Shown in pieces: positions 57,935-64,000 of a stretch of DNA of 64,000 bases (positions are counted from its first letter, which is position 1; each line of letters starts with the position of its first letter). The position numbers and the translations under genes are program-made. The notes under the pieces are model-generated. The model ran no database searches. It saw nothing but the letters and a program-made list of their open reading frames with translations, and had not been told where the DNA came from. This stretch comes from Anaerotruncus colihominis (GTDB lineage Bacteria > Bacillota > Clostridia > Oscillospirales > Ruminococcaceae): assembly GCF_010206195.1 (NCBI RefSeq), contig NZ_VIQT01000010.1, positions 351,863-415,862 of the forward strand. The letters are read 5' to 3'.

Positions 57935-57963
57935 ATTATACAAAATATTGGTCCATAACGCAA
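57935..57963 (-). promoter_or_regulatory. Sigma-A-type promoter of the DUF951-prfA operon
   Basis: TTGCGT (57958-57963), 17 bases, TATAAT (57935-57940). Could serve all genes down to LysO at 51488. Confidence 0.88.
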
Positions 57964-58078
57964 GGACGCCGCGGCGAATATTTTACGCATGCACGCCATC
58001 CGCCGCGCGCCGCTCCAATTCTATTTGACGCGGCGCACTCATATAGATGATGTATGTTGAAAGAGGAGGGGCGCGAAA

Positions 58079-59011
58079 ATGCCAACTTATAAACCGGAGG
58101 GTATGCTGATTGATACCGTCCCCAACCGGCAGGCGTTCAAATCGATGACTGCCCTTATGGAGGCGCAAGTCTCCGGCCGCATCCTGGAAAGCCGTGCGAT
58201 CGTCTGCGATTCCGATCATAATCTGATAGTCGATATGGGCGCCTGGCGCGGTATCATCCCGCGCGACGAAGCCGCTCTTGGCATCGCTGAGGGAACAACG
58301 CGCGACATCGCCATCATTTCCCGTGTCAATAAACCTGTCTGCTACCGCATCATGGGCTTTGAGCACAGCGGCGAAGGCGTCGTCATCCCACAACTTTCGC
58401 GGCGCGCCGTCCAACAGGAATGCCAGGATGCCTACATAGCAAAGCTTGCGCCGGGCGACGTCATAGACGCGAAGGTTACGCATCTGGAATCGTTTGGCTG
58501 TTTCGTCGATATTGGCTGCGGCCTTCCGTCGTTGATCCCCATCGACGCGATTTCTGTCAGCCGCATCGCGCACCCACGCGACCGGTTCACGCCGGCGCAG
58601 GATATCAAAGCCGTCGTCAAAGCGGTCGAGCCGGACGGGCGCGTCTCACTCACACACAAGGAGCTGCTTGGAACCTGGAGCGAAAACGCGGCTCTGTTTT
58701 CGCCCGGCGAAACCGTCGCAGGTATCGTCCGCTCGATTGAGGACTATGGTGTATTTGTGGAGCTTGCGCCGAATCTCGCCGGGTTGGCGGAGCCGCGCGA
58801 AGGCGTTACGGCCGGCCAGCACGCGAGCGTCTACATCAAGAGCCTGATCCCGGAAAAAATGAAAGCAAAGCTGATCATTGTCGACGCCTTCGACGCCGGA
58901 TGGCGCGCCGCCCCGACGCCTTATTTCATCACGGAAGGGCACATCAGCCGCTGGCAGTACTCCCCAGCCTGTTCCGACCGGCTAATCGAGACGGTATTCG
59001 ATCCCACATAA
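58079..59011 (+). CDS. S1 RNA-binding domain protein (ribosomal protein S1-like)
   Basis: 310 aa with an N-terminal S1-like module (VSGRILESRAIVCDSDHNLI), a central S1 domain (PGDVIDAKVTHLESFGCFVD to GRVSLTHKELLGTW, about 125-200) and a third (PGETVAGIVRSIEDYGVFVE to about 270). Short S1-like proteins of this kind occur in Clostridia, where they may replace or assist S1 in mRNA binding; role inferred. GAGGAGGGG before the ATG; own terminator follows. Confidence 0.87.
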   Translation: MPTYKPEGMLIDTVPNRQAFKSMTALMEAQVSGRILESRAIVCDSDHNLIVDMGAWRGIIPRDEAALGIAEGTTRDIAIISRVNKPVCYRIMGFEHSGEGVVIPQLSRRAVQQECQDAYIAKLAPGDVIDAKVTHLESFGCFVDIGCGLPSLIPIDAISVSRIAHPRDRFTPAQDIKAVVKAVEPDGRVSLTHKELLGTWSENAALFSPGETVAGIVRSIEDYGVFVELAPNLAGLAEPREGVTAGQHASVYIKSLIPEKMKAKLIIVDAFDAGWRAAPTPYFITEGHISRWQYSPACSDRLIETVFDPT

Positions 59012-59049
59012 CAAAAGCACAGGGGCGCCGGCCACCCCTGTGCTTTTGT
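59011..59049. terminator. Terminator between the convergent S1 and flavoprotein genes
   Basis: ACAAAAGCACAGGGG / CCCCTGTGCTTTTGT, 15-bp perfect stem starting in the S1 stop codon. A- and T-runs flank both sides, so it can act both ways. Confidence 0.93.
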
Positions 59050-59110
59050 CTTTGCTCTTGGCCTGCGCGATTGCATCGCCGCTCTTTTTCAGACATACGC
59101 CCATGACGGC

Positions 59111-60157
59111 TCATGCGCCGTGCGGACGCAGCGCCATTTCTCCAAAAGCCGCCGCCATACCGGCCACAAGGCTCCACTGACGCGCCATATAGGAGTGAAG
59201 CTTTGCAGTACGCGACCGGTAATTCGCCGCGGCCAATTTTTCATCATCGAAATACTCCGCAACGGCGCTGGCGGCGCAGAAGCCGCTTTCAAGCCCCGCT
59301 GAAATCCCCTCGCCCATCGGATTGAGAAAGCCGGCAATCTCGCCCGCAAAAAACACGCGCCCAAAATTGTAATCGATCGCGCATCCGGGCCTGATCTGTG
59401 GCATCAGCCACCGTTCCGATCGGAGCTCCCCCTCTGTCCGCAGGCGAAACCGTTCCTGCATGTGGGCGATAAATCGTTCATAATACGCCCCGATCCGGCC
59501 GGGGTCCTTCGCAGAGACGCCAAGCACGAGCAGATCGTCCTTGACATTGAACCATGCGTCGTACTCCGAAAGCTCCGGCTGCAAATAGGCATAAAAATAG
59601 TGCGGATCAAGATCGATCGTTCCCCGATAAAAGGTCTGAAAGGTCGTAATCAACGGCGACGGCCCGCCGAAAAGCTTCCGCTTGACAGCTCCCGTAACAC
59701 CTTCGCAATCGATAACATAGCGTACAAGCTCCGTGTATATCCCCTTTTTCCCCCGCAGCGTGACAGCAACACTGCCGGCCTGTGGAACACACGCGCATAC
59801 GGACGTGGCGTCCCGCACTTCAGCGCCGCATTGGGCTGCTTTCATGACGAGCCAATGATCGAACGCACCGCGCCAGATATTCATTCCCTCCTGTTCAAAC
59901 CGCACCGCTTTGCCGCTGTCGCCTGTAAAAACCATACCCCGATTTTCTGCCGGCGCGCAGGTTGTATCGGATGGAACACCTTCTCCAAAATAAAGCCGCA
60001 CCAGATCGAGCGACTTTTTGATCAATATTCCCGAGCAGGATTTATAGCGCGGCAGTGCAAACCGCTCCACAAGCAAAACCCGCAGCCCCCGTTTTGCAAG
60101 CGTTGCAGCCGCTGTGCTTCCGCTCGGTCCTGCGCCGATGACAATGACATCATACAT
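59111..60157 (-). CDS. Geranylgeranyl reductase-like FAD-dependent oxidoreductase
   Basis: 348 aa from the ATG at 60157 (MYDVIVIGAGPSGSTAAATL) with GGAGGAG upstream. Dinucleotide loop GAGPSGS at 9-15, a Cys pattern RYKSCSGILIKKS, and the second FAD block RVFFAGEIAGFLNPMGEGIS. The fold matches the geranylgeranyl reductase/CbrA group, which acts on lipids or small aromatics; substrate not predictable. Stands alone, convergent with the S1 gene. Confidence 0.88.
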   Translation of the reverse strand: MYDVIVIGAGPSGSTAAATLAKRGLRVLLVERFALPRYKSCSGILIKKSLDLVRLYFGEGVPSDTTCAPAENRGMVFTGDSGKAVRFEQEGMNIWRGAFDHWLVMKAAQCGAEVRDATSVCACVPQAGSVAVTLRGKKGIYTELVRYVIDCEGVTGAVKRKLFGGPSPLITTFQTFYRGTIDLDPHYFYAYLQPELSEYDAWFNVKDDLLVLGVSAKDPGRIGAYYERFIAHMQERFRLRTEGELRSERWLMPQIRPGCAIDYNFGRVFFAGEIAGFLNPMGEGISAGLESGFCAASAVAEYFDDEKLAAANYRSRTAKLHSYMARQWSLVAGMAAAFGEMALRPHGA

Positions 60158-60208
60158 ATTTCGCTCCTCCGTTTTCATTCTCTGACCGGACCTTTATAGG
60201 GTAAACAG

Positions 60209-60250
60209 AAAGCGGGCCACCCCGCTTATCTGCGGCACAGCCCGCCTTTT
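60209..60250. terminator. Possible terminator hairpin after rarA
   Basis: AAAGCGGGC / GCCCGC-CTTT with a one-base bulge and an inner CCGC / GCGG. T-run is short on both strands, so strength is unclear. Confidence 0.5.
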
Positions 60251-60300
60251 AGGGATCGCCTATCTCATTTATTGGGGAGCTCCTGTTTTTAGCTGCGCCG

Positions 60301-60410
60301 CCCCACTATTCGCGGCGCAGCCGAACTAAGTTTTTCGCCGAGGCCTTTTTTCAAAAAGGCCGGGAAGTTTTTCGCCGAGGCCTTTTTTCAAAAAGGCCGG
60401 GAAGTTTTTC
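60301..60410. repeat. Intergenic repeat, family C
   Basis: CCCCACTATTCGCGGCGCAG followed by two tandem units AAGTTTTTCGCCGAGGCCTT with TTTTCAAAAAGGCCGGG; each unit holds a perfect hairpin GGCCTTTTT-TC-AAAAAGGCC. It begins 9 bases after the rarA stop. The other copy is at 34298-34395. The rest of the 60158-60418 gap shows no gene. Confidence 0.87.
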
Positions 60411-60418
60411 AGTCCGCG

Positions 60419-61684
60419 TCAGGCATCCGTTTCACGTTCCAGCTTTTCGCGGTACGCGCGCGCCGCCTGCTCTGTCTTGTTGTCTCCAAAGGTGTAGTAC
60501 GTCCGCCCGGCCAGCGCGTCCGGCAGGTACTGCTGCCGGACAAAATGGCCCGGGTAATCGTGCGGATACTTGTAAAACTGACCTGGCCGCGCGACATCCG
60601 CGCCGTCGTAATGCTTGTTTTGCAGGCAGCGCGGAATCGGACCGGCCAGCCCGGCGCGCACATCGGCGAGCGCGGCATTGATGCCCATATAGGCCGAATT
60701 GGACTTCGGCGCAGTGGCCAGCAGCACGGCCGCTTGCGCCAGTGGGATGCGCGCCTCCGGCAGGCCAAGCTGCAAGGCCGAATCAACGCAGGCTTTCACG
60801 ATTGCCGCAGCCATCGGATAGGCCAATCCAATATCCTCGCTGGCAATCACGAGCAGGCGGCGGCACGGGGAAAGCAGGTCGCCGGCCTCCAAAAGCCGCG
60901 CAAGATAATGCAAAGCCGCATTCTCATCCGATCCGCGAATAGACTTTTGCAGCGCGGAAAGGATATCATAATGTTCGTCGCCGTCACGGTCATAGCGCAT
61001 GGCGCTTTTCTGCGCCACCTGCCGCGCGTCCTCCAACGTGACCGCCTGATTCGCGCCCGCCGCGAGCGCAAGCATCTCGACAGCATTGACCGCCTTGCGC
61101 ACATCGCCGCCGCACGCGGACGCGATGTATTCACATACGCCGTCCTCAATTTCAAAGCGGCGGCACGCCGCCTCTCCGGCAGCCTCAAACGCGCGCTGCA
61201 CAGCGCGCTGCACAGCCTGGGGCTGCACCGGCTTGAACTCAAACACCGTGCTGCGCGACAGCACTGCGTTATATACATAAAAGTACGGATTTTCCGTCGT
61301 CGAAGCAATCAACGTGATCGAACCGTTTTCAATAAATTCCAAAAGCGTCTGCTGCTGCTTTTTATTGAGATACTGGATCTCGTCGAGATATAAAATCACG
61401 CCGCCGATGCCGTCGATCGTATTTGTTTCGCCGACCACATCGCGGATATCGGATGTGGAGGCGGTTGTCCCGTTGAGCTTGCAGAGCTTCTTTCCGGCGC
61501 GTTTTGCGATAATTGACGCGACGGTCGTCTTGCCGACGCCGGACGGGCCGTAAAAAATCAGGTTCGGAATATTTCCTGACTCCACCATGCGGCGTAGCAC
61601 CTTATCCCGGCCGAGCAGATGCTCCTGCCCGACCACGTCGTCGAGCGTCTGCGGCCGGATACGGTCAGCGAGCGGCGCTGCCAT
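60419..61684 (-). CDS. rarA: Replication-associated recombination protein A (RarA/MgsA)
   Basis: 421-aa AAA+ ATPase, clamp-loader related. Walker A FYGPSGVGKTTVASIIAKRA near 47-57, Walker B LYLDEIQYLNKKQQQTLL, sensor 1 IASTTENPYFYV, and the C-terminal tetramerisation region (SEDIGLAYPMA; PKSNSAYMGI). Acts at stalled replication forks. 15 bases after glyA with GAGGTGA before the ATG. Confidence 0.96.
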   Translation of the reverse strand: MAAPLADRIRPQTLDDVVGQEHLLGRDKVLRRMVESGNIPNLIFYGPSGVGKTTVASIIAKRAGKKLCKLNGTTASTSDIRDVVGETNTIDGIGGVILYLDEIQYLNKKQQQTLLEFIENGSITLIASTTENPYFYVYNAVLSRSTVFEFKPVQPQAVQRAVQRAFEAAGEAACRRFEIEDGVCEYIASACGGDVRKAVNAVEMLALAAGANQAVTLEDARQVAQKSAMRYDRDGDEHYDILSALQKSIRGSDENAALHYLARLLEAGDLLSPCRRLLVIASEDIGLAYPMAAAIVKACVDSALQLGLPEARIPLAQAAVLLATAPKSNSAYMGINAALADVRAGLAGPIPRCLQNKHYDGADVARPGQFYKYPHDYPGHFVRQQYLPDALAGRTYYTFGDNKTEQAARAYREKLERETDA

Positions 61685-61699
61685 AAGATCACCTCAATT

Positions 61700-62953
61700 T
61701 TATTCGTACAGAGGATATTTTGCGCAGAGCGCCTCAACGCCCGCCCGAATCTGGTCGGCCTTGGACTCAAAATCGGTTGCCGCCATCCGGATAAATTCCG
61801 CTATCCGGTCCATATCCTCCTCGACAAAGCCGCGGCTTGTGACAGCGGGCGTACCGATGCGCACGCCGCTTGTAACGAACGGGCTCTGCGGATCGTCCGG
61901 GATCGCGTTCTTGTTGACGGTGATGTACACCTCGTCAAGCTTCTTTTCAAGTTCCTTGCCGGTCACATTGAAATTGCGCAGATCAAGCAGCACAAGATGG
62001 TTGTCGCTGCCGCCCGAAACGAGCTTGAAGCCGCGCTGCGCCAGTCCCTTTGCAAGCGCCTGGCAATTTTGGATGATCTGGTGTTGATACGCCTTGAATG
62101 CCGGCTGCAACGCCTCGCCCAGGCAGACAGCCTTCGCTGCGATGATATGCTCAAGCGGACCGCCCTGTGTGCCCGGGAAAATAGCCTTGTTGATCTTCGG
62201 CGCCAATTTCTCTGTACACAAAATCATGCCGCCGCGCGGGCCACGCAGCGTCTTGTGCGTGGTCGTTGTCACAACGTCCGCATACGGGACCGGGTTCGGA
62301 TGCTCCCCGGCAGCAACCAGGCCGGCGATGTGCGCCATATCGACCATGAAATACGCGCCGACTTCCTTTGCGATTGCGGAGAGCTTTTCAAAGTCAATGA
62401 CGCGCGGATATGCGGACGCACCGGCGACCAACAACTTCGGCCTGCATTCAAGCGCGATCGAACGCACCTTGTCATAATCGATCACCTGCGTGACAGGATC
62501 GACGCCGTAGGGAACGAATTTATAATACTTGCCGGACATATTGACCGGCGAGCCGTGCGTCAGATGGCCGCCGTCGGCCAAGCTCATGCCCAGAACGGTG
62601 TCGCCCGGCTCAAGCAGCGCAAAATAGACGGCCAGATTGGCCTGTGCGCCGGAATGTGGCTGCACGTTGGCATGCGCCGCGCCAAACAATTTTTTGGCGC
62701 GTTCAATCGCGATATTCTCAACCTGATCGACAAATTCACAGCCGCCGTAATACCGCTTGCCCGGATAGCCTTCCGCATATTTGTTGGTGAGCACAGAACC
62801 CATTGCGGCCAGTACCGCCGGGCTGACAATGTTCTCCGATGCAATCAGCTCGATATTTCTGCGCTGGCGCGCAAGCTCCCGCTGCATCGCCGCCCCGACT
62901 TCCGGGTCGCTTTCGGATACGAATCCAATCGTATCAAGCATGTCATTAAACAT
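61700..62953 (-). CDS. glyA: Serine hydroxymethyltransferase
   Basis: 417 aa from the ATG at 62953 ([10 protein letters not shown]) with GGAGGG upstream. PLP enzyme: [37 protein letters not shown] and the PLP lysine in [17 protein letters not shown]. Makes glycine and methylene-THF from serine, feeding ThyX. Dedicated promoter at 63105-63134. Operon with rarA. Confidence 0.97.
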   Translation of the reverse strand: MFNDMLDTIGFVSESDPEVGAAMQRELARQRRNIELIASENIVSPAVLAAMGSVLTNKYAEGYPGKRYYGGCEFVDQVENIAIERAKKLFGAAHANVQPHSGAQANLAVYFALLEPGDTVLGMSLADGGHLTHGSPVNMSGKYYKFVPYGVDPVTQVIDYDKVRSIALECRPKLLVAGASAYPRVIDFEKLSAIAKEVGAYFMVDMAHIAGLVAAGEHPNPVPYADVVTTTTHKTLRGPRGGMILCTEKLAPKINKAIFPGTQGGPLEHIIAAKAVCLGEALQPAFKAYQHQIIQNCQALAKGLAQRGFKLVSGGSDNHLVLLDLRNFNVTGKELEKKLDEVYITVNKNAIPDDPQSPFVTSGVRIGTPAVTSRGFVEEDMDRIAEFIRMAATDFESKADQIRAGVEALCAKYPLYE

Positions 62954-63104
62954 AGTAAAAATCCCTCCAATATCATGATGACCGTCCCCGCCAAAAACGA
63001 AAACGGCGCCGGGCGCCCCGCCCGCCATATTCGCGGCGCTGACGGAAGCGCTTAAAAAGGCTGCGGTCTACTCACCCGTTCCGAATAACCGCTTGCATAT
63101 TTTC

Positions 63105-63134
63105 AGTATAACACAGATTGCACCCGCCGCACAA
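63105..63134 (-). promoter_or_regulatory. Probable promoter of glyA-rarA
   Basis: TTGTGC (63129-63134), 18 bases, TATACT (63105-63110) on the minus strand. Confidence 0.6.
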
Positions 63135-63142
63135 GCGCCCGC

Positions 63143-63178
63143 AAAAAAAGGCGCGGCGAGGCTGCGCCTTTCTTTTTT
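63143..63178. terminator. Bidirectional terminator upstream of glyA
   Basis: AAAGGCGC / GCGCCTTT with A7 on one side and CTTTTTT on the other. It shields the glyA promoter from transcription out of the gene at 63506. Confidence 0.8.
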
Positions 63179-63229
63179 GTGCCAGATATGCTAAACTGAC
63201 AGCAGCAACCCAGAAAAGGAGGGGGTACC

Positions 63230-63343
63230 TTGTCCATGTTCAATCGACCAACGCCGCCCACCTGGAAGATCCTGCTCTATACAGCACTTTCCATCGGCGT
63301 TCTTTTATTGCTCGGGCGTCTTGCGCCGTATATCCTGGCTTAG
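63230..63343 (+). CDS. Very small membrane protein (37 aa)
   Basis: Reads MSMFNRPTPPTWKILLYTAL then SIGVLLLLGRLAPYILA: a short Pro-rich head and one membrane helix. AAGGAGGGGG is 5 bases before the TTG at 63230; ATG at 63236 is the alternative. A strong terminator follows at 63381. No homologue known to me, but similar small membrane proteins are frequent in this bacterial group. Confidence 0.65.
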   Translation: MSMFNRPTPPTWKILLYTALSIGVLLLLGRLAPYILA

Positions 63344-63380
63344 TCGCTGTCTGAAAAAAAACAAAACATCTGAAAATGCA

Positions 63381-63419
63381 TAAAGGGGCGCGGCATAAGA
63401 CTATGCCGCGCCCCTTTAT
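63381..63419. terminator. Bidirectional terminator between two small membrane protein genes
   Basis: TAAAGGGGCGCGGCATA / TATGCCGCGCCCCTTTA, 17-bp perfect stem, loop AGAC. It ends the plus-strand 37-aa gene and can also end the minus-strand gene stopping at 63506. Confidence 0.85.
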
Positions 63420-63505
63420 ATAAATTAGGAGAAAAAAATGAAAAGCAACTTTCTGTTTGTTTGAAAATTTGGATCACCTGGATACCGCACTTTTCAAACA
63501 GGGGT

Positions 63506-63835
63506 TCAGGCAGTTTTTTCAACGCCTGGGGACTCCTCCGCAGCGAAGCGGACCCGCGTTGTACGGGAGCCGCGGTATTTGCGGCTGGCTTTGCCGTATG
63601 CGATCATACCGCTGACAAAAGCCACGCCTATACCAAGCATAATCGAGGCGAACAGCTTCTCTACAAGTTTGTTGACGAACAGGTAAACCGCGACGTCGCG
63701 CAGCCAACGAAGTATTCCCACGTCGCGCGAAATCTCGATCATGCCGCCCGCAAGGAACGATAAAGCGATGAATGCGGCGACAGCTACAATTGCGCCTGTC
63801 CGGAACGTATGATTTTTATTTTTTCTGTTTTTCAT
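63506..63835 (-). CDS. Membrane protein of unknown function (109 aa)
   Basis: Two membrane helices: about 13-33 (TGAIVAVAAFIALSFLAGGM) and about 60-82 (LFASIMLGIGVAFVSGMIAY), separated by an amphipathic segment, with a basic start (MKNRKNKNH) and a basic tail (KASRKYRGSRTTRVRF). AAGGAGG before the ATG. A perfect palindromic operator lies just upstream, so expression is probably controlled by a repressor. No family recognised. Confidence 0.82.
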   Translation of the reverse strand: MKNRKNKNHTFRTGAIVAVAAFIALSFLAGGMIEISRDVGILRWLRDVAVYLFVNKLVEKLFASIMLGIGVAFVSGMIAYGKASRKYRGSRTTRVRFAAEESPGVEKTA

Positions 63836-63850
63836 AGCTGTCGCCTCCTT

Positions 63851-63873
63851 AAAAGTTACAATCTGTAACTTTT
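63851..63873. promoter_or_regulatory. Palindromic operator, TetR-type
   Basis: AAAAGTTACA-ATC-TGTAACTTTT, perfect 10-bp arms with a 3-bp centre, between the RBS of the 109-aa gene and an AT-rich -10-like TATTATAA. The GTTACANNNTGTAAC core is of the kind bound by TetR-family repressors. Confidence 0.65.
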
Positions 63874-64000
63874 ATAATAATTTCTACAATTGATTTTACA
63901 TTTTGTATTTTCCTTATCTATACTATACCACAGAAAATAAGAAAATCAAGAGGAAAACGCGAAATTTATTAAAATTTTTTTCACATTTGTAACTGGTTTG
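63874..64000. other. AT-rich non-coding end of the window
   Basis: Strongly AT-rich compared with the rest. A second degenerate half-site TTTGTAACTGG is at about 63988-63998, which could belong to a control region shared with a gene beyond the edge. No reading frame seen. Confidence 0.5.

Overview
The window reads as a chromosomal segment of a fairly GC-rich, spore-forming Firmicute of class Clostridia, most like the Oscillospiraceae/Ruminococcaceae (inference). Supporting signs are a dcw cell-wall cluster with an MraZ-type leader, a PASTA-tailed class B penicillin-binding protein, CotF-like spore coat proteins, sigma-K-like promoters, SAM-I and FMN riboswitches on the + to - strand pattern usual for Firmicutes, Na+-pump decarboxylase subunits, ThyX, and AGGAGG-type ribosome binding sites before nearly every gene. 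MurE carries the DNPR motif of meso-DAP enzymes. I found no rRNA, tRNA, CRISPR array, transposase or prophage gene. Almost all genes lie on the minus strand; the plus-strand genes are a 49-aa Cys/Gly-rich protein, an AraC regulator plus MscS, a ribbon-helix-helix protein, an S1-domain protein and a 37-aa membrane protein.

Layout. 1-7620: the dcw operon transcribed leftward, mraZ-rsmH-ftsL-PBP-murE-murF-mraY(partial), from one promoter with three MraZ boxes. 7734-11565: mltG-U32 peptidase-yebC. 11620-12130: a hairpin-rich repeat and a small probable sporulation protein. 12141-18261: lipoprotein, folate cyclo-ligase, DJ-1, GNAT, DUF2156, tmk, thyX and a Cys-rich conserved protein with a sigma-K-like promoter. 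18509-18781: tandem 109-bp palindromic repeats. 18956-21672: small unknown gene and pcrA. 21969-23709: beta and gamma subunits of a Na+-pumping decarboxylase. 23946-28252: galKT, divergent AraC regulator, MscS. 28474-30342: RHH protein, two coat proteins, mreB homologue. 30666-33600: comF-recD2. 33827-34395: 60-bp tandem repeats and another hairpin repeat. 34347-38023: SAM-I riboswitch-amidase-metK, then a small membrane protein. 38088-38864: FMN riboswitch-ribU. 38986-51373: tuf-fusA-rpsG-rpsL and rpoC-rpoB, with separate promoters before rpsL and rpoB. 51488-57963: a long operon DUF951-prfA-sua5-coaE-lytic transglycosylase-M18 peptidase-split LysO. 58079-60157: S1 protein and a geranylgeranyl-reductase-like flavoprotein. 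60419-62953: glyA-rarA. 63230-64000: two small membrane proteins and a TetR-type operator.

Most genes are core functions. The most unusual material is between them: four families of palindromic or tandem intergenic repeats, one of which forms the end of a coding sequence; two terminator-like hairpins (29231-29284, 34719-34760) whose 3' arm holds the Shine-Dalgarno sequence of the next gene and whose loop holds a sporulation-type -10 element; a SAM riboswitch in front of a peptidoglycan amidase that precedes metK; and a lytic transglycosylase that seems to begin at an AUC codon. Start codons TTG and GTG are frequent here and several starts were moved on the basis of ribosome binding sites or promoters.
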